Below, in pieces: positions 35,291-47,740 of a stretch of 64,000 bases of DNA. Positions within the stretch are counted from its first letter, which is position 1; the number at the start of each line of letters is the position of its first letter. The translations under genes were made by a program, and so were the position numbers. The notes under the pieces are model-generated. The model searched no databases. It saw nothing but the letters and a program-made list of their open reading frames with translations, and had not been told where the DNA came from. Source of the stretch: Lucifuga dentata (lineage: Eukaryota; Chordata; Actinopteri; Ophidiiformes; Bythitidae); contig VXCM01001437.1 in the NCBI GenBank assembly GCA_014773175.1, positions 224,824 to 288,823 of the forward strand. Reading direction: 5' to 3'.

Positions 35291-36684
35291 AAATTAATCT
35301 ACAGGCAGGTCACAATTTATCTTGATCAGAGGAGCAAAATGCTCCACCAATCACATGTCAGACGAGGCGGGTGTCAGTATGGAAACATCCGGCCTCCCTC
35401 CATACAATTCAACAGATATACAACGGCAATAAAGGTGACAAAAGAGGTTAGGAGGAAGTCAAAGCCCAACATTATACAACTTATAAGCCTTTGATCACAC
35501 TCTTCCTCCATCTGCTATTGAGGGGTCATATTTGTTTGTGATTGCTCTTAAAACCCCACCCATAGCAAAGGGTAGTGATTGTTTAGGGGGAAGATTGACC
35601 CCCCCCCACACAGGGTGCTCTCTGTTGGGGGGGAGCGTCCTTGGTATTCCACAGTCTTGGTGGCATCCAAGCTTAAGCCATCTAATCAAACTGTATCACA
35701 AGAATGCAACAGGTTCATGTTTAGTGTCATTGGTAAAAACCGGTAAAATGATCTCGGTTTCACTATGAACAAAGTAAATCTGTTACAGACCCAGGTAGAT
35801 ATGTCAGATCTCCACTGTAAGGCTATTGTAATTCATAGCAATAAAAGTCACATGACCTAGAGGACCCTGGTCTTCTTGGGCAAGAGGTTACTTAAAGGTG
35901 CATGTTCATTTTTATTTCACACCTGTGTTGATTTAACATGACAAATTCACTCTGACACCAGAGGAAGCAGTATAAAGCGTGGCTTTTAAATATGAAACAG
36001 CTCGTTAACATGCTGATTTTCACTGGCACACCTGAGAACAACATGTCAGTAACGGGCCAATGATGTGCTGATTAACAAAAGGGAAGTTTATGAATGAGCT
36101 TCAGTGCTTATTTAGCATGATACTGTTAATGTGATTATTTTGAATCCTGCCCCAAATATATTGTTGAAGTGATGAAAGAAAACTTGTCATAAAGACGTAG
36201 TGAAGTAATCACGCTTGTTTTTGCCAAGAAACCAGAACCCATTCTAGTAGTGGAACAATAGATAGATAGATAGATAGATAGATAGATGACACCTATTTTT
36301 TAGAAATAGGTTTAGCTTATTTGTGTACACAGCAAAAAAGCAAGAGTGAGGTTTCAAGGCTTTTCAAGAAGATGGAAAACTATAAGAAGCTGCATTGATG
36401 AGGAGGTACAAGCTCTGCTACCTATTACTGTGGATGAGGTGATCACTCAAAATAAAAAAAAATACTTCAAAAGATGTTGCTATGTTTATCAGACTCAGAA
36501 GAAAAAAATTAAAACATGAAACAAGACTACAAAAACAAACAAAAAAAAAAAATCAAGCACAATGAGAATGCGAGCAACCACATAGTTCTTACCTCAGATA
36601 GTTCTGTGTGAAGTAGTTCCTACTTTCAAACTTTAGGTGCTTACCTTTTTGCAAAGTACTGGGGTGTTTTAAGTGGTGATATTT
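35291..36684. other. No gene recognised
   Basis: Contains a local C7/G7 inverted pair near 35601-35635 and a GATA microsatellite. 36575-36645 resembles 21195-21250 ('TAGTTC.TAC.T.AGA.A.TTCTG.GT.AAGTAGTTCCTA'), an unclassified dispersed repeat. Confidence 0.4.
36260..36288. repeat. (GATA)n microsatellite
   Basis: About seven GATA units. Confidence 0.9.
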
Positions 36685-37245
36685 TTATTTTACCTTCCCA
36701 GCAGCTGCTTTTGGTTATTTAAATATTGACTTAAAATCAATCTGACTTTCTTGAGATAGATGACTTATGGATGATGTAAAAAATTTGCTGGTGTTTGCAG
36801 CTCTGACCCAAGAGACTTGAGAATGACCTGCCAACCAGCAACCTTTTTCACCAGATCAATATCTGCTTATTCTTTGTTTTCCAGATTTCACTTTCTGACA
36901 GAATAACTTCACTTCATTAGCCAACACTTAAATATTGGATGTCAGAGGTGCCTGCATACACATGAATGCACCACACAGATTTTTCAGATCAATAAACACT
37001 TTCACCTACATTGCCATTCAACAATAATAAACTCTCAGAAAAATAAAAGGAGACGTGATGTTCACTGTGATGGATTACCTACAGTAGCTCAAGAAAAACT
37101 GAAAATAGATTTTTATATGGAAATAAATGGGAACTAATGGGTGTGTGGAAGGTAGAAAAATGCATTCAGAAATCCAAAACACCACAATGTGCTTTAGAAA
37201 ATGATTGGTAGTGTTTTTATGTATGATTTGTGGTTAATGAGGTAA
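36685..37245. mobile_element. MITE family A, decayed copy or two facing fragments
   Basis: 36690-36790 matches the left inner part of the copy at 21375 ('TACCTTCC', 'TTAAAATCAA', 'TTCTTGAGATAG'). 37060-37240 matches the same inner part in reverse ('CTGTGATGGATTAC', 'GGAAGGTAGAAAAA', 'AAAATGATTGGTAGTG'). The two therefore face each other, unlike in the intact copies. Termini are not recognisable. Confidence 0.5.
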
Positions 37246-37874
37246 AATGTATGAAAACATAAACACCAATGCTGATCCAAGGCAAGCAGAAGGGGGTGAC
37301 AGAATGAATAAAGGTTAAAATAAACAAACTGACAAAAAATTATTAAATCAGCTCAAGAATACGCTGTACCACTGAAGAAGTGGAGCCTGCTGCTGCTGAA
37401 ACTCAATTTGCTTTGATAAATCACCTTTGAAAGGTGCTATCCTTGCTGCTACAGGTGAACATGCCTTACATGAAAATGCAATAGAAAGATGCAAAAATTA
37501 TTACTTGAATGAAAAACCCGAGTCAGAAAGATATCTTAAAGACATCCACACTTTGAACTGAAGTTACACTGTTGACAGAATTGGCTATCCCTGCACACTC
37601 ACACTTTAATAAATGTTTCTATGAGAGCTCTTGTTTGCTCAAGCTGTGGGATAAAGGAAAGTAGAGCCTCTTCTGTGTGTAAGAAACAAAAAATACTGAG
37701 CCAGGGTTGGAGCCCCTTTGCTATCTTGTTGCCGAGAGGCAACATGGACAATTGCTAATCACTCACCAGCTCTGCAATGGATGATTGACGGTAGGACATC
37801 TGATGTATGACTGCACGGGGACATTATGGTTCATGTACTGCTACACGTCTGTCAGAACTGTTTCTTTAAGGGTG

Positions 37875-38350
37875 TTTTCATACCTCGATCACCCTGGAGT
37901 GTTTCCCCCTTAAGTTCAGTTCTTTTGGGCATGTGTGAACACAGCAATCGACCTTCAATCAGCACAAAACAATCGATCTGAGACGACCCAGAGGAAGTGG
38001 TCTCAGCCTGAAAGTACTGTAACCTGTGGAGTCATTCGTTTGAGGTGTGAAGATAATCCGCACTAGTCCCAAACCATCTGTAAGGCAATCTATTGATCGA
38101 TTGATTGATCTAAAAGCATAGACGGTTGCATGTAATTAATGCTTAACCACAACTGCAATAAAGTTTGTTTTACGTTAGATGCATGTCCCCTACTTCAAAC
38201 CATTCAACATGTTCTCACATGACTTTTGCTGCTATATTTTGGTTTAATTTGACATTTTCTTGAGTGAAACCGAACCAAACAGTAAATATGTCATTGAAAC
38301 AGTTTCTTCCCTGATTCAGACCAGAGCAAAAAGGACTAGAGGTCTGATAA
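37875..38350. mobile_element. Dispersed repeat family C, copy 2
   Basis: Begins GTGTTTTCATACCTCGATCACC and ends around ATTCAGACCAGAGCAAAAAG with a nearby 'ACACCCTG', a weak inverted match to the start. The interior is collinear with 18470-19165 but lacks that copy's extra segment. Probably a non-autonomous DNA element of hAT-like appearance; no transposase. Confidence 0.6.
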
Positions 38351-39835
38351 ACACCCTGTCTAATTCCAATACTTTTATTTAATTCCCAATAAATTTCTCA
38401 ACCTTACATTCATAATTTTATCATATATTTCCGCTTTGGTTAAAAGCAAGCTGACTGACTTTAAACTACCTTGACCTGAATAATGCAGCAAGTAGTAGCA
38501 TTACCACAATTTATATTACAGTTAATGCGAAGGATAGAGCTGTGGTGTGAGGAAAATATTCTTATGTACACACAAAGATATTACAATGCTACACAATTAT
38601 TGCTGCTGAACTGTTATCAGAACAAGTAGAGAAGGAAGAAATGGGAGAATGGTTGTAATTCAGGAGGAGAAGAGAGACTTCTAAAATTCAATGCGGTGAG
38701 GAGTGTACAGATCTTTATAATGGTGACACCAAATATCCCCTCAGACACAGCACGCAACATAGGAGGGCGATCTCTACAGGGCAGGACTCAGCAGTATAAC
38801 AACAGATAGGACAAATGGTTTGAGAGAGGTGTAAAAGAGGCTATCTATGTCAAACTGAAGAAACCTATCTGCTCTTTACAGTTGTTCTCTAACATCAGTC
38901 CCTGTGTTCAGCCACCCGTAACCACATGTGGTTTACTGTATATAATAATTGAAGACAGCTCTGCATTTAACAGTAGTGGAGGCCTGCCCTGCCCTTGGGC
39001 GTGACTGCCTCATAGGGATGAATGCTGGTATCATTCCCCCTCACTAGTTTGAACTGAAAAAGCCTTTTGGATGAATGATGAAACACCTTCAGTCAAATTA
39101 CGGTCTAATGATTGTGTCTAACCTCCAGACATCTCACTACCTGGATGCCTGAGATGAACCTTCGCAGGCAGATTTCTGGGCTTTGTTTTAAAGTCACCTT
39201 ATTTAGTCCACCGCTATCAGAGAAAAATAATCCTATGTATGTGAAAGTAATGACCCTTGCATTACAAGTAGGCTTTGCTGTAGAACACTGCAGTTGCCTT
39301 GTTATGGCCTTCAGGTTGAATACAAGCTTTGTATTGTTTGGTTACGTGCCACACATGTGGCCGTCTCTAGGCTAATTACCCTCATCTTTCAGCATCCCTA
39401 TGAACATTACCAACTCAAGGATGTGCTGCTTGACACTTATGCTGTTTACAGATGGGTAATAAAGTGTGCTAAGCTCATTTGAGCCTTGCCTTTTAAATGT
39501 TCCACTCTGTGCCAGGGGAGCTATATAAAATCATATCACTGCTCATGTGAGACAATATGTTGTTTGCAGCCAGAAATCACTTCTAAGTCGATCTATCAGA
39601 TTAGTTTGTCCCCGTATGTCTGTAACATACATTATACATACGAATGGGTGGATGAACGCGTAGATGGATGGATTTGTTTCCAGATTAAAGATGAATAAAA
39701 TACGAGATACAGACAGCTTTAGAGCCAAATGTTCCAAAACCTTCAGAAGCCACATACCACCCATACTCTTTTATGACTTAAATCACACACTAACAGAGGA
39801 CTACCACAATCGTTTAGAGAGGCAATAATATCAGT
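38351..39835. other. No gene recognised
   Basis: A plus-strand frame at 39112-39375 has no recognised domain. Nothing else identified. Confidence 0.45.
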
Positions 39836-40289
39836 GGGCCTCATTCACCAACCCTTCTTAAGAAGAAATTTGTTCTTAAAACCCACTTATGTAGTTTTTA
39901 AGAAGATTCTGACATTCACCAAAGTTTTCTTATCTGACATTTGTTCTTAGCTAAGAAGAAAGGTTACGAACACTCCAGAGCACACTTACGCACATCTGAG
40001 GGCTGACATGATTGTGCAAAATAAGTGCATTTTTCTTTAGAGTATTTGTTGAATATTATAAAACTGAAATCACATTGTGTTTTTATTTTATTTTTTAATA
40101 AGTATTTTCATTATTTTTCAGAGAATTATGGTCTCTTAAAATAACTACAACACTAACACTTCCGTCCACATCAATTATTTTAATTGGGAACCGTGCCCCA
40201 TAATCAGTGCTTGGTCATGCTATTATAGACCTATTTTGCACCATAGGCTTACTTGGACAATATTTACTGCTGCTGCAAGACGTTGCTGA

Positions 40290-40440
40290 TCGAAGAGGGA
40301 GCGCATTTTCCGGGACCACGTTGATTTGTTTGAGGAGAGTGATGCGTACCTTCTTGGATGTTTTAGGCTATCAAGGCATGTGTTGTTGGAGCTGTGTGAT
40401 GGTTTGGAGCCTGCCACCTTCTTTACATTTACGTTTCGGC
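40290..40440 (+). pseudogene. HARBI1-like transposase N-terminal fragment
   Basis: The plus-strand frame reads RERIFRDHVDLFEESD, then AYLLGCFRLSRHVLLELCDG, then LEP. This matches the pattern 'R.ER.F.DR.(D)...F.....F..RF.RFSR..I..L.' at the start of PIF/Harbinger nucleases. In that family the region precedes the DDE nuclease domain. A stop codon (TGA) lies directly upstream at 40287-40289, and the frame runs into a T homopolymer downstream, so no functional enzyme can be made. It lies inside the element bounded at 39836 and 40763. Confidence 0.65.
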
Positions 40441-40479
40441 TTTTTTTTTTTTTTTTTTTTTTTTTTTTNTTTTTTTTTT
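40441..40479. repeat. Poly-T with N
   Basis: T homopolymer with an N at 40469, inside the Harbinger-type element. Confidence 0.9.
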
Positions 40480-40763
40480 GCTTTCTCCTCTCAATCCGTG
40501 TTACACCTGAGTGCACACGGCCCTGCAGTGTCATGACCTTTTATGGAGATTTCCAAGGCGTTTACCTACCGTATGCTAATTAGAGAAAACAGACACGCGC
40601 CTGCAATTTACGAGGACATTGGTATTCATCAATTTAAGAACACAGGTGCGAACAATTCTGCGGTTTAAGAGCATGTCATGAATCTGACGTAGACTTCTCT
40701 TAGGAACTTTCTTAAGAACAAATTTAAGAAAAAAACTTACGAAGATATTGGTGAATGAGGCCC

Positions 40764-41769
40764 AGTGATCCCAAAAGACAGCAATGTGGCGAACATCAGC
40801 AGGAAAATACTGTAGATTATGAACTCTTCCAGTCTTTCCCATACATAGGCTTTACTTGGGCGGCCTGCTCAGGTAGATTGTAAGATAAAATCCATATTGT
40901 GGGACAGAAGGTAGACAGTAGCCTTAAAAACAAATACAACTGTGACACTGCTGTCACACACACTCTGTCACACGCACACACAGTGAGAAGATGAACCGTG
41001 ACATGTATATTTCTATTTTTGTATATGTATATTTGCCCACCTGTCCACCGCCGCAAGCAAATTTTCTGTGGGAAACACTGTCTTCACATCAGAAGTGGAT
41101 AAACAGTCGGAAAATTAAGATCCCAAATTGAATGATCCAGACCACTCAGGATTTAAATGACACAAGCTTTACATGGAATTAAATATGTGACTAAGAAGCA
41201 TATGGTGTTAATTTAATCAGTCTGGACACATAAGAGGAATTCTCAGTACAATGGAATCACAACAGATGCATTAAAAGTCTATTTTCCTCACACAATGCCA
41301 GGATAAAGATTAATGGCCATCTCTCTCAGGTTATCAGAGTGAAAAGAAGTCACCTCAGGTTTGCCCATTAGCCCCGTTTTCTCCTCTGTGTACCCTGAGC
41401 TGGCAGACTCTGGTCAGGTCAGGACTGAAAGACAAATTAATCCTGACTCAGAATAAAAATTTCATCGCAACCTTACCTGGACTGCTTTCAAGTGACACAT
41501 CTCTCATATTTCCAGCTGCACTACACCAGTGGTTCTCAAACATTTAGACTGGCAACCCCCCAAAAGAATCCTGGCCAAGTCTTGTGACCCCCGGACACTG
41601 TTTAACAGTGTACTTATCATGAACACAGCACAAAGAAAATGTGCTTGCAAACACAGATAAACACGACTAAAACGATAATAAAAGTGAGAAACCACTTCAC
41701 ACAAGCAGCACGTCATACCTCAGGGATGTAATGATTCTCATTTTCACCTCAGTAGTTTCAGCTGTTATG
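40764..41769. other. No gene recognised
   Basis: Nothing identified beyond 'CCAGTGGTTCTCAAACATTT' followed by 'GACCCCCGGACA' at 41525-41600. That wording is common in vertebrate repeat remnants (a 'ggttctcaaac' element) and may be a short repeat fragment. Confidence 0.4.
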
Positions 41770-41960
41770 ATTTTTGTCAGCAGCTGGATGAATTAGAGAT
41801 AAAATCGCTGTCTCTGGACTGGGAGACTGGGATTCAAACCCCAATCGGGGCAACCCAGTAAGGGTCCTTGGCTGAGACTCCTAATGCTATACAAGCCTAC
41901 CTCAGACACGGGTGAGAGCAAGATAAACACAGTCATACTGGCTTGGATGTCACCAGGGTT
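41770..41960 (-). mobile_element. tRNA-like SINE fragment, minus strand
   Basis: On the minus strand 'ATTGGGGTTTGAATCCCAGT' contains a B-box-like word (GGTTTGAATCC). It is preceded by 'GGACCCTTACTGGGTTGCCC' and 'TATAGCATTAGGAGTCTCAG' and followed by 'AGAGACAGCGATTTTATC'. This order recurs in fish genomes as a tRNA-derived repeat. Borders are approximate. Confidence 0.45.
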
Positions 41961-42038
41961 AACAAGGGCCGTGTAGGGGAACCAGGACAACCTGATGAGA
42001 AATGGACGACTGGAACAAGATATTCATGGACAAGGGCC

Positions 42039-42098
42039 GAGAACATGGAATTGATATACAGTATATATATATGTACAATATATCAATTCCATGTTCTC
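42039..42098. repeat. Perfect 20-bp inverted repeat
   Basis: Arms 42039-42058 (GAGAACATGGAATTGATATA) and 42079-42098 are exact reverse complements around a 20-nt TA-rich loop. Confidence 0.9.
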
Positions 42099-44149
42099 TC
42101 TCTCTCTACATATATACAGGTATATATAAAATCGTGTTTTTGTTTTCTTTTTATATACAAGATTCCTCTGAATTATGAGATTTGTATGTAGAACCTCAGC
42201 CAGTTTGTAATGTTGGAGTTATTTTACTCAGTATGTAACTAGGTTATATTTATTTCCAACCAGTGTAAAATGTACTGCAACAACTGTGTGCTGTCACAAT
42301 CCAAGCAACTGAAATGCAGAGTTAATAATAATCTAATCTTAACAAACTGCAGTTTTCCTCCTGAAGCCTCAGTGCCATTTCAAATGGCATTCTCCATCAC
42401 ATTTTATTTTGCTAAAAGATCTCTCTTTGAATCTCTTTTCCCTGACTGACTAAAAAGGTCCAGCAGTTATAAGTTTGAGCCTTTGTCATGTTTTATGATT
42501 AGCAACTTTATAATATTTGACTTCAAGGATTTCTTTTCTTATTTTTATTTCATTAAATGGAACAAGTTGAAATTGCATTACTGTGATGGGTTTAAATATT
42601 AAGAAGTGAAAGTTTACACTTAGCGAGCAGGTTCAGGGTTACACAATGTCTTTAGAGCAGTAATGTATAAATGTACCACTCAAATATTTCCATTTTTAGA
42701 GCTTCTAATTAGAATTCCAGGTATACACACACAGGTAAGATGCACTGGTTCCAGCACAGGTACAATGTCTTTTTGTGGTTTCTCTCTGTCCCTATTTTCT
42801 CTCCTGCTGTCCTGATGACATACTCTGGGGAGTGCACTGCAAATCCTGTTGTGGGAAAAAAAAAAAAAAAAAAAAANAAAAAAAAAAAAAAAAAAAGCAT
42901 AAAAATATGATATTTCTAGCATATCTTCACCTTGGCATTGGAAGGAAGTACCGTTTGCAACCTTGCAGGATAATTGTGTCTGTAGTCAAAAGTAGGTGGC
43001 AGTGGGGGCTTTTTCTGAGCTGTTTTTGGCCTCCCAGACAGAGATATAAGCCAGCCCATTCAGCTGTAATGGTCTTCGTGCTTGCCTGGCTGCCCTTGGC
43101 ATTAGACGCAGACCTTTATTACCCTGCAGGAAGCCTGTTCATTACAACCACGCTTCTCTTCAAACTTTGTATTTCTTTCCTCCCCTAGCTTATTACCAAA
43201 GATTACCAAAGAGAGTTCAAGGGCTGAACCATTCTGATGATGTAACATTCCTCAAATGAGCCGGCACGCCAGTCAGGCACATCTCCCATTAGGGAAAAAA
43301 AAAAAATCTTGACTTATATTTCGAGGGTGGGCTGCAGCAAATTAATGGAAAATGTATTTCTGTGCTTCTATAAATGAAAATGACTTTAGTAACGTTATAT
43401 CCTGAAACAGTCATTGTCGCCTCAGATTAATTGGAACTTCGGAATGAAGTGTGAAAAAGATCAATGACACCAGGTGATATCATCTCTGTAACCATGGGTT
43501 ACCACTTCCATTATGTGTAACTATTTTTGTAAAAACATTAATAATCTGTGGTGTCTGTTGCTCAGTGAGTCATCGGCGCCAGTGTCACTGCTGAAGAATC
43601 AGCAAGCAGGAAGCGTAAGTGACTAAAGATAGACTGTTAGGAACATCTCGCTAACAAGATAAAAACTGATTTCTGTGACATTCTGAAGGAATAAAAGCCA
43701 GCCTGGCACAGAAAACTACATCTTCAGTGCAATGCTGAAGTGGATCTGATATTTTGATAACACAAAGATATACACAAACAGTTTGCATACACACAAGCAC
43801 ACAATGAAAGATCGGTAAACCTTCATTTGATTATCACATGATTATACAATTATAAGGTTAAAAGATATCAGTAAAACAAAAATCTGTCACATTTTCAGAT
43901 TTCTTACTCCTCTCTTTATACGTTGAGGAAAATTCTGATTCTTATTACAATGAAATAACTACAGTATGATGTATTCTATTTGGTGATTTCAAATAATTTA
44001 TGATGGGCATTCAAAAGATGTGAAGACTTAATTGAGTAATAAAAAAAAATACATGAATTTAATGAGCTTTATTATATACATTTTCATGTTCTTATTATCA
44101 TGTAATGGTTTTGAATGTGCCAAAAAAAAAAAATCAAAACAATGCCCAC
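42099..44149. other. No gene recognised
   Basis: Contains a poly-A with an N at 42877. A 49-nt splice-bounded open segment at 43566-43614 was considered and rejected. Confidence 0.45.
42856..42896. repeat. Poly-A with N
   Basis: A homopolymer with an N at 42877. Confidence 0.9.
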
Positions 44150-44480
44150 TTCTACTCTCCAGAACCACTGTGCACTCTGAGTGAAAACAGAGGACCTTCC
44201 TAAAAAAAAAATAAAAAAAATTAAAAAAAATTGCATGCTCTGTTCTGATTGGGCAGCTGCATCAGGCCTGGCAGCAGCTATATGCCCGGTGAAACATGGA
44301 TGCTGGCCAAACTCTTGTTCGCTAGCCTCATACTTGTGTGACTAACTAGGTGTATAACGATGAATAAATCCAAATGTGTAACATGATGACATAAACATGT
44401 TAAGGATAATCTAAAACAACATTTTCAGGTCAGTTCAGGACCTCTGGGTTTGTCTTACTGAATGTGTTTCTGTGCATGAC
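44150..44480. repeat. Dispersed repeat family F, copy 1
   Basis: 'ACCACTGTGCACTCTGAGTGAAA', 'CTGATTGGGCA' and 'GTCAGTTCAGGACCTCTGGG' followed by 'TGTGTTTCTGTGCA' recur in the same order at 63405-63690. Class unassigned. Confidence 0.6.
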
Positions 44481-45266
44481 AGTTCCTTTGCTTTTTAGTG
44501 CTGTCTTCCCAGCCTGCATTTTACCTGTAGCACTTCTCCATTAAACATCAATATTGCAAGGAAACATGAATATTTATTACACATATGCATAGCCCCTGTA
44601 GCTTTCTCTGGCACTTATCATACTGTAATAGTTTCTTTTAATGTTGGTGATTGAGAATCAAGGATTATTGCAGTGTTGTGGTTAATGTGAGTCAGTCAAG
44701 ATAAGTGCAGCAGTAAAGTGCCTAAAAGGTAACTGTACTGTAATGTAAGCATCATGTAAGAGTTTTGGAGGCTCTTCTGCACTTTTAGACATGTGCTGCA
44801 TTCATGCATGATAAAATAGATAGTTGATAAATATTCAGTTAGAGTAAGTAGTTGATGTAATGATCAGAGAGCGGAGCTTGTTGCCTGTGATTATGACAGA
44901 CATGGAGCTAGAGGTTTTGTACTACATTAATGGGAATATCCAGATAAGCCTGCAAAACTTTACGACATTGCTGATTTTGACAGACCTGTAACTTCATTCA
45001 TGTTGCACTTTTGATATTTCTCCATGCTATATGTACATGTTTACGTTATTGTCTTTTCTGTTTTCATTCATGACTTGCCCCTGTACATCTTATTAAAACA
45101 TTTCACAATTTTTCTGAGTCTAAATATCAATCTGTGCTTTCATTTAATGGGTATTAAATGTCAAGTGGCATTACTTCAAAACAATTTTTAATTTACTTAA
45201 AATTACTTAAACTTACTTAAAATTACTTTAAATTTAATTTTTATTTATTTTCCACTTTTATTCTGA

Positions 45267-45302
<36 letters not shown>

Positions 45303-47740
45303 GCCAAAAGAATGCATCTTAGTGAATCACACATTGCTTCCAAAAAAAAAGTTCCCTGACTAATATTGATTGCTGAACTGTGCATACAGATTTTATATAT
45401 TTTTTTAATTACATCACCCTATTAAGGTGCTGTAGAACACGTTCTAACCCAACCAGTAAGTTGACAACTTGTTGCTCGATTTTAAGCATTTTGCTTTTGT
45501 GACTAACAATACGGAACCAGTTAAGCCTAGTACAGACTACATGATTTTAGGCTTATTTTTGCATAGCACCCACAAACGGTCCCAGAACAGAAAGAACTTG
45601 GTTTGAAGTGGTATTGCATCAATTCTTGTGAAACTTACTGCATGTTTTTTTTTTTTGTTTGTTTTTTTGTTTGTTTGTTTTTTTGTGACAAAACCTAATT
45701 TAGAGACCACGCACGTCAACAGTTCTACCTGGTGAAAGAAAGTAAATTTCTCACCCCATCGCCTATCAGTAATGTAGCTTGCAAAGCACACCAATTTCAA
45801 ATTACCGTTTGTTCCATTCTTCCTTATAAAGGAGTACTTGAGCAAAAAATATCCCCCCAGTATAATCATCAGTGCTTTTGTATAATGAGATGTGAAGTGA
45901 ACTTTGAGCCTGTTTTATTAAGCCAACTTCAACGTTTCATGTTGAAAAGTTTCTCCGAGCAAGTTCACAACAGCCATGCATAAAAGGTCATGTGAAATGT
46001 GCCTGTAGAAAGTGAATATAGGCTAACTGGGGAGTCTGGGTTGATGGCATGCACTTTAACCATTAGAAATAATTGCTTGTCACAACTAAATTGATTAATC
46101 AGGAGGCCTTTGAGGAAATATGATTTTTTTTTTCCCCTCTGCCTTCCTGATTACAAAGGGAATACGTTATTTAATTGCGTTGCGGCAACAGAAACTGATG
46201 CATTGTTTAAACTTTGCAATCCTTTACCATCCGTACAGAGGCATACAACTGAGTGTACAAAACACCAATTTATCAGTTTTTGACAATGTAGAAAATATAT
46301 GTGAAATCTCCCCTCTCTGAAATTCCATGAGACATGGACTGTACTTTAAAGCTGAGAATCCTATATACAGTAGGCTCATTATATTTTGTGTGTCTTATAA
46401 ATTGCTGCTTTTGTAGCAGAATAAACCACTCTTCTGCATGTGGGGGCAGCCTTGGTAGACATGGCTGATTTCTTCTTTAGCATCCTGGCTAGCCCAGCCT
46501 TGAGCTGCCTGCCTGAGGCATTGGATTGTGCTTTCTCCACCTATTTTCTGCAATAAAGTTGGTGATAAATGACATAGGTCTTCATAAATGTCATTGTCTC
46601 CCTGGTCTTATGAAGACTCCTTTCACCAGCTGTGTAGCGTTCTTTTTTATTGCTGCAAGGATGCTCTGAGAAGTGCAAGACTCTGGGGGCAGCAATGAAG
46701 TGAAAAGTGAAGTGAAAGCCAATAGATTCCACATGCGAAAAAATAATCTGCAGCCCTGAATGTGTTTGGGGTCAAGGCAAGGGCGTATGGGTAGGCCTGT
46801 GCATATTTATCTGAATAGAAAATTTTCTTTCCCGGCTCAGAGGACTTAAAATAACATCCAGATGTAGTGTGTGTTAGCCTCAGAAGCAGATAGCTTTTTG
46901 TTAAATGCACCATGCCAGAGGGAAGGGATCAAATCACTGTTACTAATTCCCCCCATCATATTAGGTAATTAACATCTCACAGTGTGCGTTTCTTCCCTTA
47001 TAACCCGCTTAATTGGATAAACATGTTATTATATATTTCCACTTGAACACTTGGATGCCTTTACTGCCCTGTCTGTTAAATTCATTCATTCTGTGAAAAG
47101 CAAAACATTAATAATACTTGAACTGCATGTCTAAGTTGAATCCTTTCCCTTACAGAGAGGATTATATTATAGTTACAGACAACAGAAGCTACTGACTGCA
47201 ACAGCTTTTCATGAAATGTTGTGTTTAGAAATCCACATCTGCATTGCATGTACAAGCATGGATATACACTTGCAACCATAGTTATCATCTTCTTTCCTTT
47301 TGAATAAGAAAGTCATATATTTTTAAATATATGTTGTGATTCCAAAAATTGAAGTTGCCATTGTTATTTTTACTGTATACGAAGCAGAATTCAGAACACA
47401 ACTTCATGAAAACAACGAAATACATCAGTCTTGGTAAAAATTACTAGCCTTGTAGAGCTTCTTATGTTCCATTTTTGTGTCTGAGAGCTGTTACCTCGAG
47501 CACTGTTCATCTCTATGGTAAACTTTGAGGCTGTATTTTGTGATGGCGGGGTATGAGATTGCAATATTTTGTAAAAGGATAGTATTATTTTGTATACCCT
47601 GAAAAAAATTACCGACTTGGTTTTGAAAATATTTGGAGCCTGAAATATTGCAAAATCTACCACAGATGTATAAAAGCGACTGTGTCCAAAATTAACAGAA
47701 GTCAATGAAGTAGAATGCTGCCCTCCAGATAGCTTCCCTT
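44481..47740. other. No gene recognised
   Basis: Holds an ATT microsatellite (45267-45302) and a TTTG tract (about 45650-45685). 46350-46930 is repeat-poor and includes an isolated AATAAA near 46551. No exon is supported. Confidence 0.45.
45267..45302. repeat. (ATT)n microsatellite
   Basis: About twelve ATT units. Confidence 0.95.

Larger units (their letters stand above)
39836..40763 (+). mobile_element. PIF/Harbinger-type element with perfect 16-bp inverted ends
   Basis: The left end GGGCCTCATTCACCAA (39836-39851) is repeated exactly in reverse at 40748-40763. Subterminal 'CTTCTTAAGAAG' / 'TTTCTTAAGAACAAATTTAAG' stretches pair as well. The three bases AGT flank both sides (39833-39835 and 40764-40766), fitting a 3-bp target duplication. 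Inside, a HARBI1-like transposase N-terminal fragment is present (40290-40440). The catalytic DDE part is absent, and a poly-T with an N at 40469 interrupts the centre. The element is an internally deleted, non-autonomous derivative. Confidence 0.8.

Noticed and set aside
35601..35635. C-run / G-run pair as a G-quadruplex or regulatory hairpin
   Set aside because: A single G run and a single C run of seven can pair, but there are not four G runs and nothing else supports function.
43566..43614. 49-nt plus-strand segment between TTGCTCAG and GTAAGT, open in one frame
   Set aside because: Isolated, with asymmetric phase and no neighbouring exon; chance splice pairs are expected in this much sequence.
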